Source of the DNA: Nocardia asteroides
GTDB taxonomy: Bacteria; Actinomycetota; Actinomycetes; Mycobacteriales; Mycobacteriaceae
NCBI GenBank assembly: GCA_019930625.1
Contig: CP082844.1
Location: 558,001 to 622,000 of the forward strand
Length of the DNA: 64,000 nt
Reading direction: 5' to 3'
Positions 16,266 through 25,276 of this stretch are shown piece by piece; the stretch's first letter is position 1, and each line of letters starts with the position of its first letter. The notes under the pieces were generated by a model. It was not told the DNA's origin. It saw only the letters and a list, made by a program, of their open reading frames with translations, and made no database searches. Made by a program: the position numbers and the translations under genes.

Positions 16266-17396
16266 TCCTACCAGTGCGCGGGCGACAACTACCCGCATGA
16301 TTTCGTTGGTGCCCTCGAGGATCTGGTGCACGCGCAGATCCCGGACGATCTTCTCCAAGCCGTACTCCGACAGGTAGCCGTAGCCGCCGTGCAGTTGCAG
16401 GGCCTTGTTGGCCACCTCGAAACCCGCGTCGGTGGCGAAGCGCTTCGCCATCGCGCACAGCTCCACCTTGTCCGGCGCGTCGGCGTCCAGCGCCGACGCG
16501 GCGCGCCACAGCAGCGTGCGGGCGGCCTCCAATTCCGTTCGCATATCGGCGAGTTCGAATTGCAGCGCCTGATTGCGCAGCAGCGGTTTGCCGAACGCGT
16601 TGCGCTCGGCGAGGTAGGGCACCGTCTTGTCCAGCGCCGCCTGCGCGCCGCCGACCGAGCACGCGGCGATGTTGAGCCTGCCGCCGTTGAGGCCGTTCAT
16701 CGCGATGCGGAAACCGTCGCCCTCCGCGCCGAGCCGGTTGGCCGCCGGGATGCACGCGTCGGAGAAGATCACCTGACGGGTCGGTTGCGCGTTCCAGCCC
16801 ATCTTCTTCTCGTTGGCCCCCACGGAGACGCCGGGCGTGTCGGCGGGCACGATGAACGCCGAGATCCCGCGCGCCCCCGCGTCACCGGTCCGCGCCATGA
16901 CGACGTAGACATCGGTGGCGCCGGCTCCGGAGATGAACTGCTTGACGCCGTTGAAGACGTAGTCGTCGCCGTCGCGGACGGCCCTGGTGCTCAATGCCGC
17001 CGCGTCGGAGCCGACACCCGGCTCGGTCAGCGCGTAGCTGGACAGCAGTTCCATCGCGGTCAGCCGCGGCAGCCAGCGGTTGCGCTGGTCGTCGTCGCCG
17101 TAGCGGTCGATCATCCACGTCGCCATGTTGTGGATGGAGATGTAGGCGGCGATGGCCGGGCAGCCGGTGGCCAGTTGCTCGAAGATGCGCACGGCGTCGA
17201 GCCTGCGCAGCCCCGAACCGCCCACGTCCTCGCGCACGTAGATGCCGCCGAGGCCGAGCGGGCCCGCCTTGCGCAGCACGTCCACGGGGAAATGCTTCTG
17301 CTCGTCCCATTCCAGCGCGTTCGGGGCGAGGAATTCGTCGGCGAAGCCGCGCGCGGTGTCGCGGATCGCCTTCTCGTCATCGTCGAGTGTGAACAT
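16257..17396 (-). CDS. Acyl-CoA dehydrogenase, probably isobutyryl-CoA dehydrogenase
   Basis: The 379-residue flavoprotein has the family signature SYALTEPGVGSDAAA near 127-141 and the catalytic base in ILEGTNEIMR near 362. GGYGYLSEYGLEKIVRDLRV is typical of the C-terminal helical domain. Its place between mmsA and the 3-hydroxyisobutyryl-CoA hydrolase points to isobutyryl-CoA oxidation to methacrylyl-CoA in valine breakdown. The start lies 3 bp after the mmsA stop. The stop codon forms the edge of tandem array A. Confidence 0.92.
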   Translation of the reverse strand: MFTLDDDEKAIRDTARGFADEFLAPNALEWDEQKHFPVDVLRKAGPLGLGGIYVREDVGGSGLRRLDAVRIFEQLATGCPAIAAYISIHNMATWMIDRYGDDDQRNRWLPRLTAMELLSSYALTEPGVGSDAAALSTRAVRDGDDYVFNGVKQFISGAGATDVYVVMARTGDAGARGISAFIVPADTPGVSVGANEKKMGWNAQPTRQVIFSDACIPAANRLGAEGDGFRIAMNGLNGGRLNIAACSVGGAQAALDKTVPYLAERNAFGKPLLRNQALQFELADMRTELEAARTLLWRAASALDADAPDKVELCAMAKRFATDAGFEVANKALQLHGGYGYLSEYGLEKIVRDLRVHQILEGTNEIMRVVVARALVGAA

Positions 17397-17399
17397 CGC

Positions 17400-18899
17400 T
17401 CAGTCCATCGTCGGGATGACGAAGGCGTTGCTCTCCTTCAGGCCGGAAGGCCAGCGCTGCGTCACCGTCTTGGTCTTGGTGTAGAAGCGGATGGAATCCG
17501 GGCCGTGCTGGTTCAGGTCGCCGAAGCCGGAACGCTTCCAGCCGCCGAAGGTGTAGTAGGCGATCGGCACCGGGATCGGCACGTTGATGCCGACCATGCC
17601 GACCTGCACGCGCGCGGCGAAGTCGCGGGCGGTGTCGCCGTCGCGGGTGAAGATCGCGACGCCGTTGCCGTACTCGTGCTCGTTGGCCAGCCGCAAACCC
17701 TCTTCGTAGTCCTTGGCGCGCACCACGCTGAGCACCGGGCCGAAGATCTCCTCGCGATAGATCCGCATCTGCGGCGTCACCTTGTCGAACAGCGTCGCGC
17801 CGACGAAGTAGCCGTCCTCTGCGCCTTCCACGACCAGGCCGCGGCCGTCCACCACCAGCTCGGCCCCCTCATCGATGCCGATCTGGACGTAGTTGTTCAC
17901 CCGGTTCACGCCGTCCTGGCCGACCAGCGGCCCGTAGTCGGCGCCGGGGTCGTCGGAACGGCCGACGTTGAGCTTGTGCACCCGCTCGGTCAGCTTCGCC
18001 ACCAGGCGGTCGGCGGTCTCCTCGCCGACCGGGACGGCCACCGAGATCGCCATGCAGCGCTCGCCCGCCGAACCGTAGCCCGCGCCGATCAGCTGGTCGG
18101 CGACGTCGTCGAGGTCGGCGTCCGGCATGACGATCGCGTGGTTCTTCGCGCCGCCGAAGCACTGGGCGCGCTTGCCGTTGGCGGTCGCGGTCTCGTAGAT
18201 GTACTGCGCGATGGGCGTCGAACCGACGAAGCCGACGGCCTTGACGCGCGGATCGTGCAGCAGTGTGTCGACGGCTTCCTTGTCGCCGTTGACCACGTTG
18301 AACACACCGGCGGGCAGACCCGCCTCGAGGAACAGCTCGGCCAGCCGCAGCGGCACCGAGGGGTCGCGCTCGGAGGGCTTGAGCACGAACGCGTTGCCGG
18401 TGGCCAGCGCGGGACCGGCCTTCCACAGCGGGATCATGGCCGGAAAGTTGAACGGGGTGATGCCCGCGACCACGCCGAGCGGCTGGCGCATCGAGTACAC
18501 GTCGATGCCGGTGCCCGCGCCCTCGGTGTACTCGCCCTTGAGCAGGTGCGGGATGCCGGTGGCGAATTCGATGACCTCCAGGCCGCGCTGGATGTCACCC
18601 TTCGCGTCGGGGATGGTCTTGCCGTGCTCGGAGGACAGCAGGGCGGCCAGCGAATCCATCTCGTACTGCACCAGGGTCAGGAACTTCATCAGTACGCGCG
18701 CCCGCTTCTGCGGGTTGAACGCGGCCCACACCGGCTGCGCCGCCTCGGCGTTCGCGATCACCGCCTCGACCTCGGATTTGCTCGCCAGCGGCACCCGCGC
18801 CTGCACCTGACCGAGGTTGGGATCGAAGACGTCGCCGAAGTTGCCGGACTTGCCCGGCACATGCTGTCCGCCGATGAAATGGGTGAGTTCGCGAACCAT
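17400..18899 (-). CDS. mmsA: Methylmalonate-semialdehyde dehydrogenase (CoA-acylating)
   Basis: The 499-residue aldehyde dehydrogenase starts at ATG 18899 (MVRELTHFIGGQHVPGKSG). Family marks are ITPFNFPAMIPLWK near 150, KPSERDPSVPLRLAELF, and the catalytic Cys in GSAGERCMAISV near 284. It converts methylmalonate semialdehyde with CoA and NAD to propionyl-CoA, the end of valine degradation. It is the first gene of the operon, with a palindromic motif 54 bp upstream that resembles the one before icmF. Confidence 0.95.
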   Translation of the reverse strand: MVRELTHFIGGQHVPGKSGNFGDVFDPNLGQVQARVPLASKSEVEAVIANAEAAQPVWAAFNPQKRARVLMKFLTLVQYEMDSLAALLSSEHGKTIPDAKGDIQRGLEVIEFATGIPHLLKGEYTEGAGTGIDVYSMRQPLGVVAGITPFNFPAMIPLWKAGPALATGNAFVLKPSERDPSVPLRLAELFLEAGLPAGVFNVVNGDKEAVDTLLHDPRVKAVGFVGSTPIAQYIYETATANGKRAQCFGGAKNHAIVMPDADLDDVADQLIGAGYGSAGERCMAISVAVPVGEETADRLVAKLTERVHKLNVGRSDDPGADYGPLVGQDGVNRVNNYVQIGIDEGAELVVDGRGLVVEGAEDGYFVGATLFDKVTPQMRIYREEIFGPVLSVVRAKDYEEGLRLANEHEYGNGVAIFTRDGDTARDFAARVQVGMVGINVPIPVPIAYYTFGGWKRSGFGDLNQHGPDSIRFYTKTKTVTQRWPSGLKESNAFVIPTMD

Positions 18900-18953
18900 G
18901 CCAGTCCTGTTCTCGTAGCCGATCGGGACACCGCTGAAGCGGTATGAGGTCAT

Positions 18954-18972
18954 CCTATAGTTGGATGTCCAA
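18954..18972 (-). promoter_or_regulatory. Palindromic promoter motif upstream of mmsA
   Basis: The minus strand reads TTGGACATCCAACTATAGG. TTGGA-CA-TCCAA is a perfect inverted repeat directly followed by a TATAGG -10-like hexamer. It matches the icmF promoter motif at 20279-20297 in 13-14 of 19 positions by eye. Confidence 0.55.
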
Positions 18973-19097
18973 GTATTCGTACAGCCGCGAGCGTGATGTG
19001 ATTCATCCCACGCCTCCACGGCCGGCCTGGTCCGACACGCCGAGCCATTCCCCCGCCCATTCGGCGGCCGCGCGCGGCAATCCATGTCGCTCGCGGG

Positions 19098-20081
19098 CTA
19101 TGCCTTCGATAGCGGAACAGCCGGATCGTCGCCCTGTGCCCGCCGCGGTCGTGCGAGGCGGAACGCGCCCGAAGCGAGCGTGATCGCGCCGATCGCGACG
19201 ACCACCGCCGCCGCGCCGAGCGAGTCGTCGGTCCAATCCGAGACCGCCTGACCTGCCGCCAGCGCGATGGCCGCACCGCCCCCGAGAACCAGCACCGCCG
19301 TCCGCTGGGTCGCGTACAGCGCGAAGCAGACCAGCGCCACCAGCGCTGTCGTCCAGTAGGCCGAGGTCCGGCCATCGATCTCGAGACTCTGCGCGGCGGC
19401 GACCGAAGTGACGATCGCGACCAGGTATCCGACCCGGATGTCGACCACGGCGCCCATCCGCGTCAACGCGAACCACGCGGCACCGAGCAACAACACCGCC
19501 GCGCTGCCCCAGATGTCATCGAGACCGATCAGCTCGGTCAGGACCCCCGCGACGGCCGCGGGCACGAAGCAGGCGCAAACGAGCAGTCCCACGACCGAGG
19601 GCAGCGCGAGGTAACCGAGTACCGCGATCACCGCTCCCGCCGCGCACGCGAAAACCCAGGCGGCGTCGGATTGTCCACCCTCGAGCGCCGTGCCGACAGA
19701 CCCGGCGAGCGCGACGGCGCCCAGCGCGAAGAGCACGGCCGCCAGCCTGGCGCGCGCACTGTTCGCGCTCGCGCGGCTGGACGACAACCCCGTGAGCAGA
19801 ACGCCTCCCAGGAGCAGGCCCGCCGCCACGACGGCGAGCACGCCCACCCGGACCGGCCGCCCGAGATCATCCCAGGACGAGGCCGCCACCAGGAAGATCC
19901 CTCCGAACAACAGGCCGGCGCCGACGTAGGCCGCGATCTCGGCGAGCACCTTTCCGCGCGCGGCCGCCGCCGCCTGCTCGGCGGCGAGCGCCGCGACCAC
20001 GGCATCGGCCTGGTCCCGAGTCAGCACGCCCTCGGCGACCAGCCGCCCTACCGCGGTCCTCGTCCTGTCGTCGCTCGCCAT
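19098..20081 (-). CDS. DUF2157-type multi-pass membrane protein
   Basis: ATG 20081 (MASDDRTRTAVGRLVAEG) is chosen over upstream in-frame codons because the extra N-terminus looks non-coding. The 327-residue protein has a cytoplasmic N-terminal domain of about 45 residues (VLTRDQADAVVAALAAE), then roughly ten hydrophobic helices, with the first at AYVGAGLLFGGIFLVAASSWDDL, the DUF2157 signature pattern. Function is unknown. It sits between mmsA and the divergent icmF but shows no pathway link. Confidence 0.8.
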   Translation of the reverse strand: MASDDRTRTAVGRLVAEGVLTRDQADAVVAALAAEQAAAAARGKVLAEIAAYVGAGLLFGGIFLVAASSWDDLGRPVRVGVLAVVAAGLLLGGVLLTGLSSSRASANSARARLAAVLFALGAVALAGSVGTALEGGQSDAAWVFACAAGAVIAVLGYLALPSVVGLLVCACFVPAAVAGVLTELIGLDDIWGSAAVLLLGAAWFALTRMGAVVDIRVGYLVAIVTSVAAAQSLEIDGRTSAYWTTALVALVCFALYATQRTAVLVLGGGAAIALAAGQAVSDWTDDSLGAAAVVVAIGAITLASGAFRLARPRRAQGDDPAVPLSKA

Positions 20082-20252
20082 GCGCCCAGTATGTCCGAGT
20101 CGGCCGCCCGGACAACACAATCGCCCTCGGCGCGCATGGGCGAACCCGCACGCCGGTCGGATGTTCGAGCTACCGCCGGGCGATACGACGCAGGCGCGCG
20201 CACGTCGCACGACCGGCAACCGAAGTGCCACGGCCGTCCGCGCCGCTGGCGA

Positions 20253-20268
20253 TGTGATCACAGTCACC
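20253..20268 (+). promoter_or_regulatory. CRP-type site upstream of icmF
   Basis: TGTGA-TCACAG-TCACC matches the CRP/GlxR consensus TGTGA-N6-TCACA at 9 of 10 positions. If TAGTAT at 20289-20294 is the -10 hexamer, the site centre lies about 41 bp before the transcription start, the usual place of a class II activator site. Confidence 0.6.
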
Positions 20269-20278
20269 GTACGATTAG

Positions 20279-20297
20279 TTTGACGTCCTAGTATCGG
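20279..20297 (+). promoter_or_regulatory. icmF promoter motif shared with mmsA
   Basis: TTTGACGTCCTAGTATCGG contains TAGTAT as a probable -10 element and resembles the mmsA motif at 18954-18972. It ends 28 bp before the icmF start. Confidence 0.5.
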
Positions 20298-20325
20298 GCG
20301 ACAATGGAATCCCCGGAGGAATCCC

Positions 20326-23300
20326 GTGGCCGACAGCAGCGCGCTCTACGCACCCACTCATCCCGTTCGCTTCGTCACCTCGGCGGCCCTGTTCGACGGG
20401 CACGACGCGGCGATCAACATCATGCGCCGCATCCTGCAGAGCCAGGGCGCCGAAGTGATCCACCTGGGCCACAACCGCTCGGTCACCGAGGTCGTCGACG
20501 CCGTGCTCACCGAGGACGTCCAGGGTGTCGCGGTCAGCTCCTATCAGGGCGGCCACATCGAGTACTTCGAATACCTGGCGGACGCCTTACGGAAGGCCGG
20601 AGCCGGGCACGTGCGGATCTTCGGCGGCGGCGGTGGCGTGATCGTCGCGGAGGAGATCGCGCGACTGGCCGGATCCGGCGTGACCATCTTCTCCCCCGAG
20701 GACGGACAGCGACTCGGCCTGCCGGGCATGATCAACCAACTGATCCGCGCCTGCGATATCGACCTCGCGGCCGAGCCGCCGGTGGCGGACGCGGTGCTCG
20801 CCGGCGAGCGCGCCGCCTTGGCTCGCGCCATCACCTGCCTGCAAGCGAACACCCTGCCGGAGACCGCCCGGCAGAAGCTGGCCGACGCCGCGGCGGCGCG
20901 GACCGTGCCGGTGCTCGGCATCACCGGTACGGGCGGGTCCGGAAAGTCGTCGCTCACCGACGAATTGGTCCGCAGGCTGCGTTCCGACCAGCAGGACAAG
21001 CCGCGGGTCGCGATCCTCGCGGTGGACCCGACCCGCCGCCGCGGGGGCGGCGCGCTGCTCGGTGACCGCATCCGGATGAACGTCCTCGACGGCGACCACG
21101 TCTTCTTCCGCTCGCTGGCCACCCGCGGTGGACGGGAGCTGCCCGACAACATCGACCTCATCCTGACCGCCTGCAAGGCCGCCGGATACGACCTGGTGAT
21201 CCTGGAGACACCCGGCATCGGCCAGGGCGACGCCGCGGTGACCGACCACGTCGACGTGTCGATGTACGTGATGACGCCCGAGTTCGGCGCCGCCTCCCAG
21301 CTGGAGAAGATCGACATGCTGGACTACGCGGACGTCGTGGCGATCAACAAGTTCGAGCGCCGCGGCGCCGCGGACGCGCTGCGCGACGTGGCCCGGCAGC
21401 TGATCCGCAACCGGGAGGAGTTCCACGCCGCCCCGGAGGACATGCCGGTCTTCGGCACCAGCGCGGCGACGTTCAACGACGACGGGGTGACGGCGCTCTA
21501 CCAGCACCTGACCGGGTTGCTCGCCGACCACGGCCTGCGACTGGAGCCCGGCGCGCTGCCCCGTGTGGATACCCGCACGTCCACGCGCTTCGCCCAGCTC
21601 ATCCCGCCCGCGCGGGTGCGCTACCTGGCCGAGATCGCCGAGACGGTGCGCGGCTACCACGCCGAGACCGCCGCCCAAGTCGTCGCCGCGGGGCGGCTGC
21701 AACGCCTGGAGCAAGTGGCAGCCGAGCTACCCGGCGACACCGCCGTCGCCGAACTGGCCGACCGCGCCCGCGCCGACCTGACCCCCGCGAACGCCGCGCT
21801 GCTGGCCGAGTGGCCCGCGCTCGCCGAGTCCTATCGCGGCGACGAGCAGGTAGTACGGGTGCGCGACCGGGAGATCCACACTCCGCTGCGCCGGGAGACG
21901 CTGTCCGGCAACTCGATTCCGCGCGTCGCCCTGCCCCGTTACACCGATCACCGTGAACTGCTTCGCTTCCTGCGCGCCGAGAACCTACCCGGGCGATTCC
22001 CGTTCACGGCGGGCGTGTTCGCGTTCAAACGCGACAACGAGGACCCGGCGCGGATGTTCGCTGGCGAAGGCGATCCGTTCCGCACCAACCGCCGGTTCAA
22101 GGTGCTCAGCGAGCATTCCGACGCGAAAAGGCTGTCCACCGCGTTCGATTCGGTGACGCTCTACGGGCACGATCCGGCCGAGCGTCCCGACATCTACGGA
22201 AAGGTCGGCACGTCCGGGGTGTCGATCGCCTCGCTCGACGACATGAAGGTGCTCTACGACGGTTTCGATCTCGCCGCGCCCACCACGTCGGTGTCGATGA
22301 CCATCAACGGCCCCGCGCCGACCATCCTGGCCTACTTCCTCAACACCGCCATCGATCAGGCGCTGGACCGCTTCACGGCGGAGCAGGGGCGGCCGCCCAC
22401 CGACGCCGAGGCATCCGAGTTGCGCGCCCGGACGCTGGCCACGGTGCGCGGCACGGTGCAGGCCGACATCCTCAAGGAGGATCAGGGCCAGAACACCTGC
22501 ATCTTCTCCACCGAATTCAGTCTGCGCATGATGGCCGACATCCAGGAATGGTTCGTGCGCAACGGCGTCCGCAATTTCTACTCGGTGTCGATCTCCGGCT
22601 ACCACATCGCCGAGGCGGGCGCGAACCCGATCAGCCAGCTGGCCTTCACCCTGGCCAATGGATTCACCTACGTGGAGGCGTATCTCGCGCGCGGCATGCA
22701 CATCGACGACTTCGCGCCGAACCTGTCGTTCTTCTTCTCCAACGGAATGGACCCGGAGTACTCGGTGATCGGCCGGGTGGCCCGCCGTATCTGGGCGGTC
22801 GCCATGCGCGACCGCTACGGCGCCAACGAACGGTCGCAGAAGCTGAAGTACCACATCCAGACCTCCGGCCGGTCGCTGCACGCCCAAGAGATGAACTTCA
22901 ACGACATCCGCACCACGCTGCAAGCTCTGATCGCGATCTACGACAACTGCAACAGCCTGCACACCAACGCCTACGACGAAGCGGTCACCACCCCGACCGA
23001 GGATTCGGTGCGCCGCGCGCTGGCCATCCAGCTCATCATCAACCGGGAGTGGGGGGTGGCGATGAACGAGAATCCGCTCCAGGGCAGCTTCCTGGTCGAC
23101 GAGCTCACCGATCTGGTCGAAGAGGCCGTGCTGGCCGAGTTCGACCGGATCAGCGAACGCGGCGGCGTGCTCGGCGCGATGGAGACCGGCTACCAGCGCG
23201 GCAAGATCCAGGACGAATCGATGCGCTACGAGCAGCGCAAACACGACGGTTCGCTGCCGATCATCGGGGTGAACACCTTCCGCAACTCCCACGACGAGCC

Positions 23301-23544
23301 CCAGCGGGTGCTGGAGCTGGCGCGTGGCACCGAAGCGGAGAAACAGTCCCAATTGCGGCGGGTCCGCGAGTTCCAGCAGCGCAACCGCGATGCCGCCCAT
23401 GCCGCCCTGGCCCGGCTCGAAGCGGTCGCCCGCACCGACGACAACATCTTCGAGGTCCTGATGGACGCCGCCCGCGTGTGCACGCTGCAGCAGATCACCG
23501 ACACGTTCTTCACCGTCGGCGGTCAGTACCGCCGCAATGTGTGA
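20326..23544 (+). CDS. icmF: Fused isobutyryl-CoA mutase (B12-dependent)
   Basis: The 1072-residue protein joins three parts. Residues about 1-140 are a cobalamin-binding domain with LFDGHDAAINIMRR supplying the B12-ligand His. Residues about 190-420 are a MeaI-like G-protein chaperone with GITGTGGSGKSS near 199. Residues about 520-1072 are the mutase barrel (GRFPFTAGVFAFKRDNEDP), whose Phe-containing pocket fits IcmF rather than methylmalonyl-CoA mutase. IcmF interconverts isobutyryl-CoA and n-butyryl-CoA. GTG start behind CCGGAGGAA. The valine-degradation context agrees with the assignment. Confidence 0.95.
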   Translation: MADSSALYAPTHPVRFVTSAALFDGHDAAINIMRRILQSQGAEVIHLGHNRSVTEVVDAVLTEDVQGVAVSSYQGGHIEYFEYLADALRKAGAGHVRIFGGGGGVIVAEEIARLAGSGVTIFSPEDGQRLGLPGMINQLIRACDIDLAAEPPVADAVLAGERAALARAITCLQANTLPETARQKLADAAAARTVPVLGITGTGGSGKSSLTDELVRRLRSDQQDKPRVAILAVDPTRRRGGGALLGDRIRMNVLDGDHVFFRSLATRGGRELPDNIDLILTACKAAGYDLVILETPGIGQGDAAVTDHVDVSMYVMTPEFGAASQLEKIDMLDYADVVAINKFERRGAADALRDVARQLIRNREEFHAAPEDMPVFGTSAATFNDDGVTALYQHLTGLLADHGLRLEPGALPRVDTRTSTRFAQLIPPARVRYLAEIAETVRGYHAETAAQVVAAGRLQRLEQVAAELPGDTAVAELADRARADLTPANAALLAEWPALAESYRGDEQVVRVRDREIHTPLRRETLSGNSIPRVALPRYTDHRELLRFLRAENLPGRFPFTAGVFAFKRDNEDPARMFAGEGDPFRTNRRFKVLSEHSDAKRLSTAFDSVTLYGHDPAERPDIYGKVGTSGVSIASLDDMKVLYDGFDLAAPTTSVSMTINGPAPTILAYFLNTAIDQALDRFTAEQGRPPTDAEASELRARTLATVRGTVQADILKEDQGQNTCIFSTEFSLRMMADIQEWFVRNGVRNFYSVSISGYHIAEAGANPISQLAFTLANGFTYVEAYLARGMHIDDFAPNLSFFFSNGMDPEYSVIGRVARRIWAVAMRDRYGANERSQKLKYHIQTSGRSLHAQEMNFNDIRTTLQALIAIYDNCNSLHTNAYDEAVTTPTEDSVRRALAIQLIINREWGVAMNENPLQGSFLVDELTDLVEEAVLAEFDRISERGGVLGAMETGYQRGKIQDESMRYEQRKHDGSLPIIGVNTFRNSHDEPQRVLELARGTEAEKQSQLRRVREFQQRNRDAAHAALARLEAVARTDDNIFEVLMDAARVCTLQQITDTFFTVGGQYRRNV

Positions 23545-23739
23545 GCGGTCGCTCGCGTATCTTCGAGCACCCGATACGGCGTCGCCCGGTGGCCCGGCTC
23601 GCGCTCGCGGGCAGGGGCCCGCGACCGAGGATTGGGCCGAACTCGCCGAGCGATCCCCCTCCGGGTGTTTTCGAGCCCACCGCGCGCGGGGCATGTGACA
23701 ATCGCCGAGCAAACCTTCGGCGCGGTTGGGACGGCAGAC

Positions 23740-24810
23740 ATGGATCTCTCGGGCATTCGGATCATCGACGCACACATCCACCAGTGGGATCCGTTCACCA
23801 CACCGCGAGATTTCAGCGTCCTGGCGAAGATGTTCCGCCTGCTGCCGGTGCCGGTGGACGCGGCGAAGCGCCTCGCACCGCGGCGGGACCGGCAGTTCGT
23901 CGGTGATCCGGCCGCCTACCTGCGGCCCTACTTGCCGTTCGACTACCGCGCCGACGCGGGGAACGCACCGGTCGAGGTGGTCGCGCACATCGAGGTCGAA
24001 TGGTCACAGCCGGGCCCGCTCGGGAAGGCCGGGGAGACCGCGTGGGTGGCAGGCCTGCCGCTGGAGACGGCGCCACGACTCGGGGCGATCCTCGCAGGCG
24101 GCGACCCGGCCGACCCGGGGTTCGCCGAGTTGCTCGACGCGCACGCGGCCGCGTCGCCGCTGCTGCGCGGCATCCGCACCATGGTCGCCCACCATCCCGA
24201 TCCCGGCGTGCGGTCGTTCACCGACGCGCCCGGCAAACTGACCACCAAGGAGTTCCTCGACGGATTCGCGCGCCTGGCCGAGCGCGGCCTGTCCTTCGAA
24301 GCGTGGGTGTACTCGCACGCCATTCCCGACGTCACCGCGCTGGCCGAACGCTATCCCGAGGTGCCGATCGTGCTGGACCACCTGGGCACGCCCGCGGGGA
24401 TCTTCGGCGGCGTCGGCAAACACACCGGCACCAATCCCGGACTGCGCAGGCAGCTGTTGGTGCGGTGGCGCGACGATCTCGCCGCACTCGCCGCGCGCCC
24501 GAACGTGGTCGCGAAGGTGAGCGGGCTGATGATGCCGATCCTCGGCCACCCGATTCCACCGCGGGGCACCTCGACGCCCGTGCCGCAGCTGCTCGACCGG
24601 ATCGGCCCACTGGTCGAGCACGCCTTGGAAGTCTTCGGCGCGGACCGACTCATCTGGGGTTCGAATTTCCCCGTGGACAAGCCGGTCACCAGCATCGCGA
24701 ACAGTATCGAGGCGATCGCGACGGCTGTCACCGGCCACGGCGGCGGGCGCGCGGAACTCGAGCAGGTCTTCCGCACCACCGCGCAGCGGGTGTACCGGAT
24801 CGCGGACTGA
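23740..24810 (+). CDS. Amidohydrolase-family (TIM-barrel) protein
   Basis: The 356-residue protein from ATG 23740 opens with IRIIDAHIHQWDPF, the HxH metal motif of amidohydrolase_2 enzymes, and contains VPIVLDHLGTPAG near 210 and LIWGSNFPVDKP near 305, where the Asp completes the metal site. These enzymes hydrolyse lactones or decarboxylate aromatic and dicarboxylic acids. An upstream GTG at 23695 is an alternative start. It follows icmF by 195 bp, so a separate promoter is possible. The substrate cannot be named. Confidence 0.82.
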   Translation: MDLSGIRIIDAHIHQWDPFTTPRDFSVLAKMFRLLPVPVDAAKRLAPRRDRQFVGDPAAYLRPYLPFDYRADAGNAPVEVVAHIEVEWSQPGPLGKAGETAWVAGLPLETAPRLGAILAGGDPADPGFAELLDAHAAASPLLRGIRTMVAHHPDPGVRSFTDAPGKLTTKEFLDGFARLAERGLSFEAWVYSHAIPDVTALAERYPEVPIVLDHLGTPAGIFGGVGKHTGTNPGLRRQLLVRWRDDLAALAARPNVVAKVSGLMMPILGHPIPPRGTSTPVPQLLDRIGPLVEHALEVFGADRLIWGSNFPVDKPVTSIANSIEAIATAVTGHGGGRAELEQVFRTTAQRVYRIAD

Positions 24811-24868
24811 GACGGTCCCACTTCGGGGCCGGGCGATCATGTCGGTGCCCGTGGCTAGGATCTGCCGC

Positions 24869-25276
24869 GTGAAAGCGACCGGCACCTTCTCCGTGAGTTC
24901 CTTCGTCCCGGCCGAAGTGGCCCCCGATTCGACGATCACCACCGCGCTACCGGTGGGCGTCGCCATCATCGCCAAGCAGTTCCACGGCGGGATCGAGGGC
25001 CGCTCGTCGACGGTCTTCACCTCCGCGTTCGACCAGGCCACCGGCGTGGGCAGCTACGTGGCCATGGAGTCGTTCGATGGCGCCCTCGGCGGCGTCTCGG
25101 GCGCCTTCAACTTCCTGCATGTCGCGAGCACCACCGGCTCCGACCGGACCAACGAGTTCTGCGCAATCGTCCCCAGCAGCGGCACCGGCGGCCTCGCGGG
25201 GATCACGGGCACCGGCGGGCTCAGCGTGGACGCCGACGGCACCCACCGCATCTGGTTCGACTACGAACTCGGCTGA
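24869..25276 (+). CDS. DUF3224 domain protein
   Basis: GTG 24869 gives 135 residues starting MKATGTFSVSSFVP, the usual beginning of this family. A GTP-like repetitive beta pattern follows (QFHGGIEGRSSTVFTSAF, GSYVAMESFDGALGGVSGAF), ending DGTHRIWFDYEL. The fold resembles allene-oxide-cyclase-like barrels. Function is unknown. The stop overlaps the convergent BtuF-like gene by 16 bp. Confidence 0.8.
   Translation: MKATGTFSVSSFVPAEVAPDSTITTALPVGVAIIAKQFHGGIEGRSSTVFTSAFDQATGVGSYVAMESFDGALGGVSGAFNFLHVASTTGSDRTNEFCAIVPSSGTGGLAGITGTGGLSVDADGTHRIWFDYELG

Noticed and set aside
15960..18947. A 995-codon open frame on the plus strand across the valine operon
   Set aside because: It is antisense to well-supported enzymes with intact catalytic motifs. 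Long antisense frames are expected in high-GC codon usage, and it has no domain or ribosome site.
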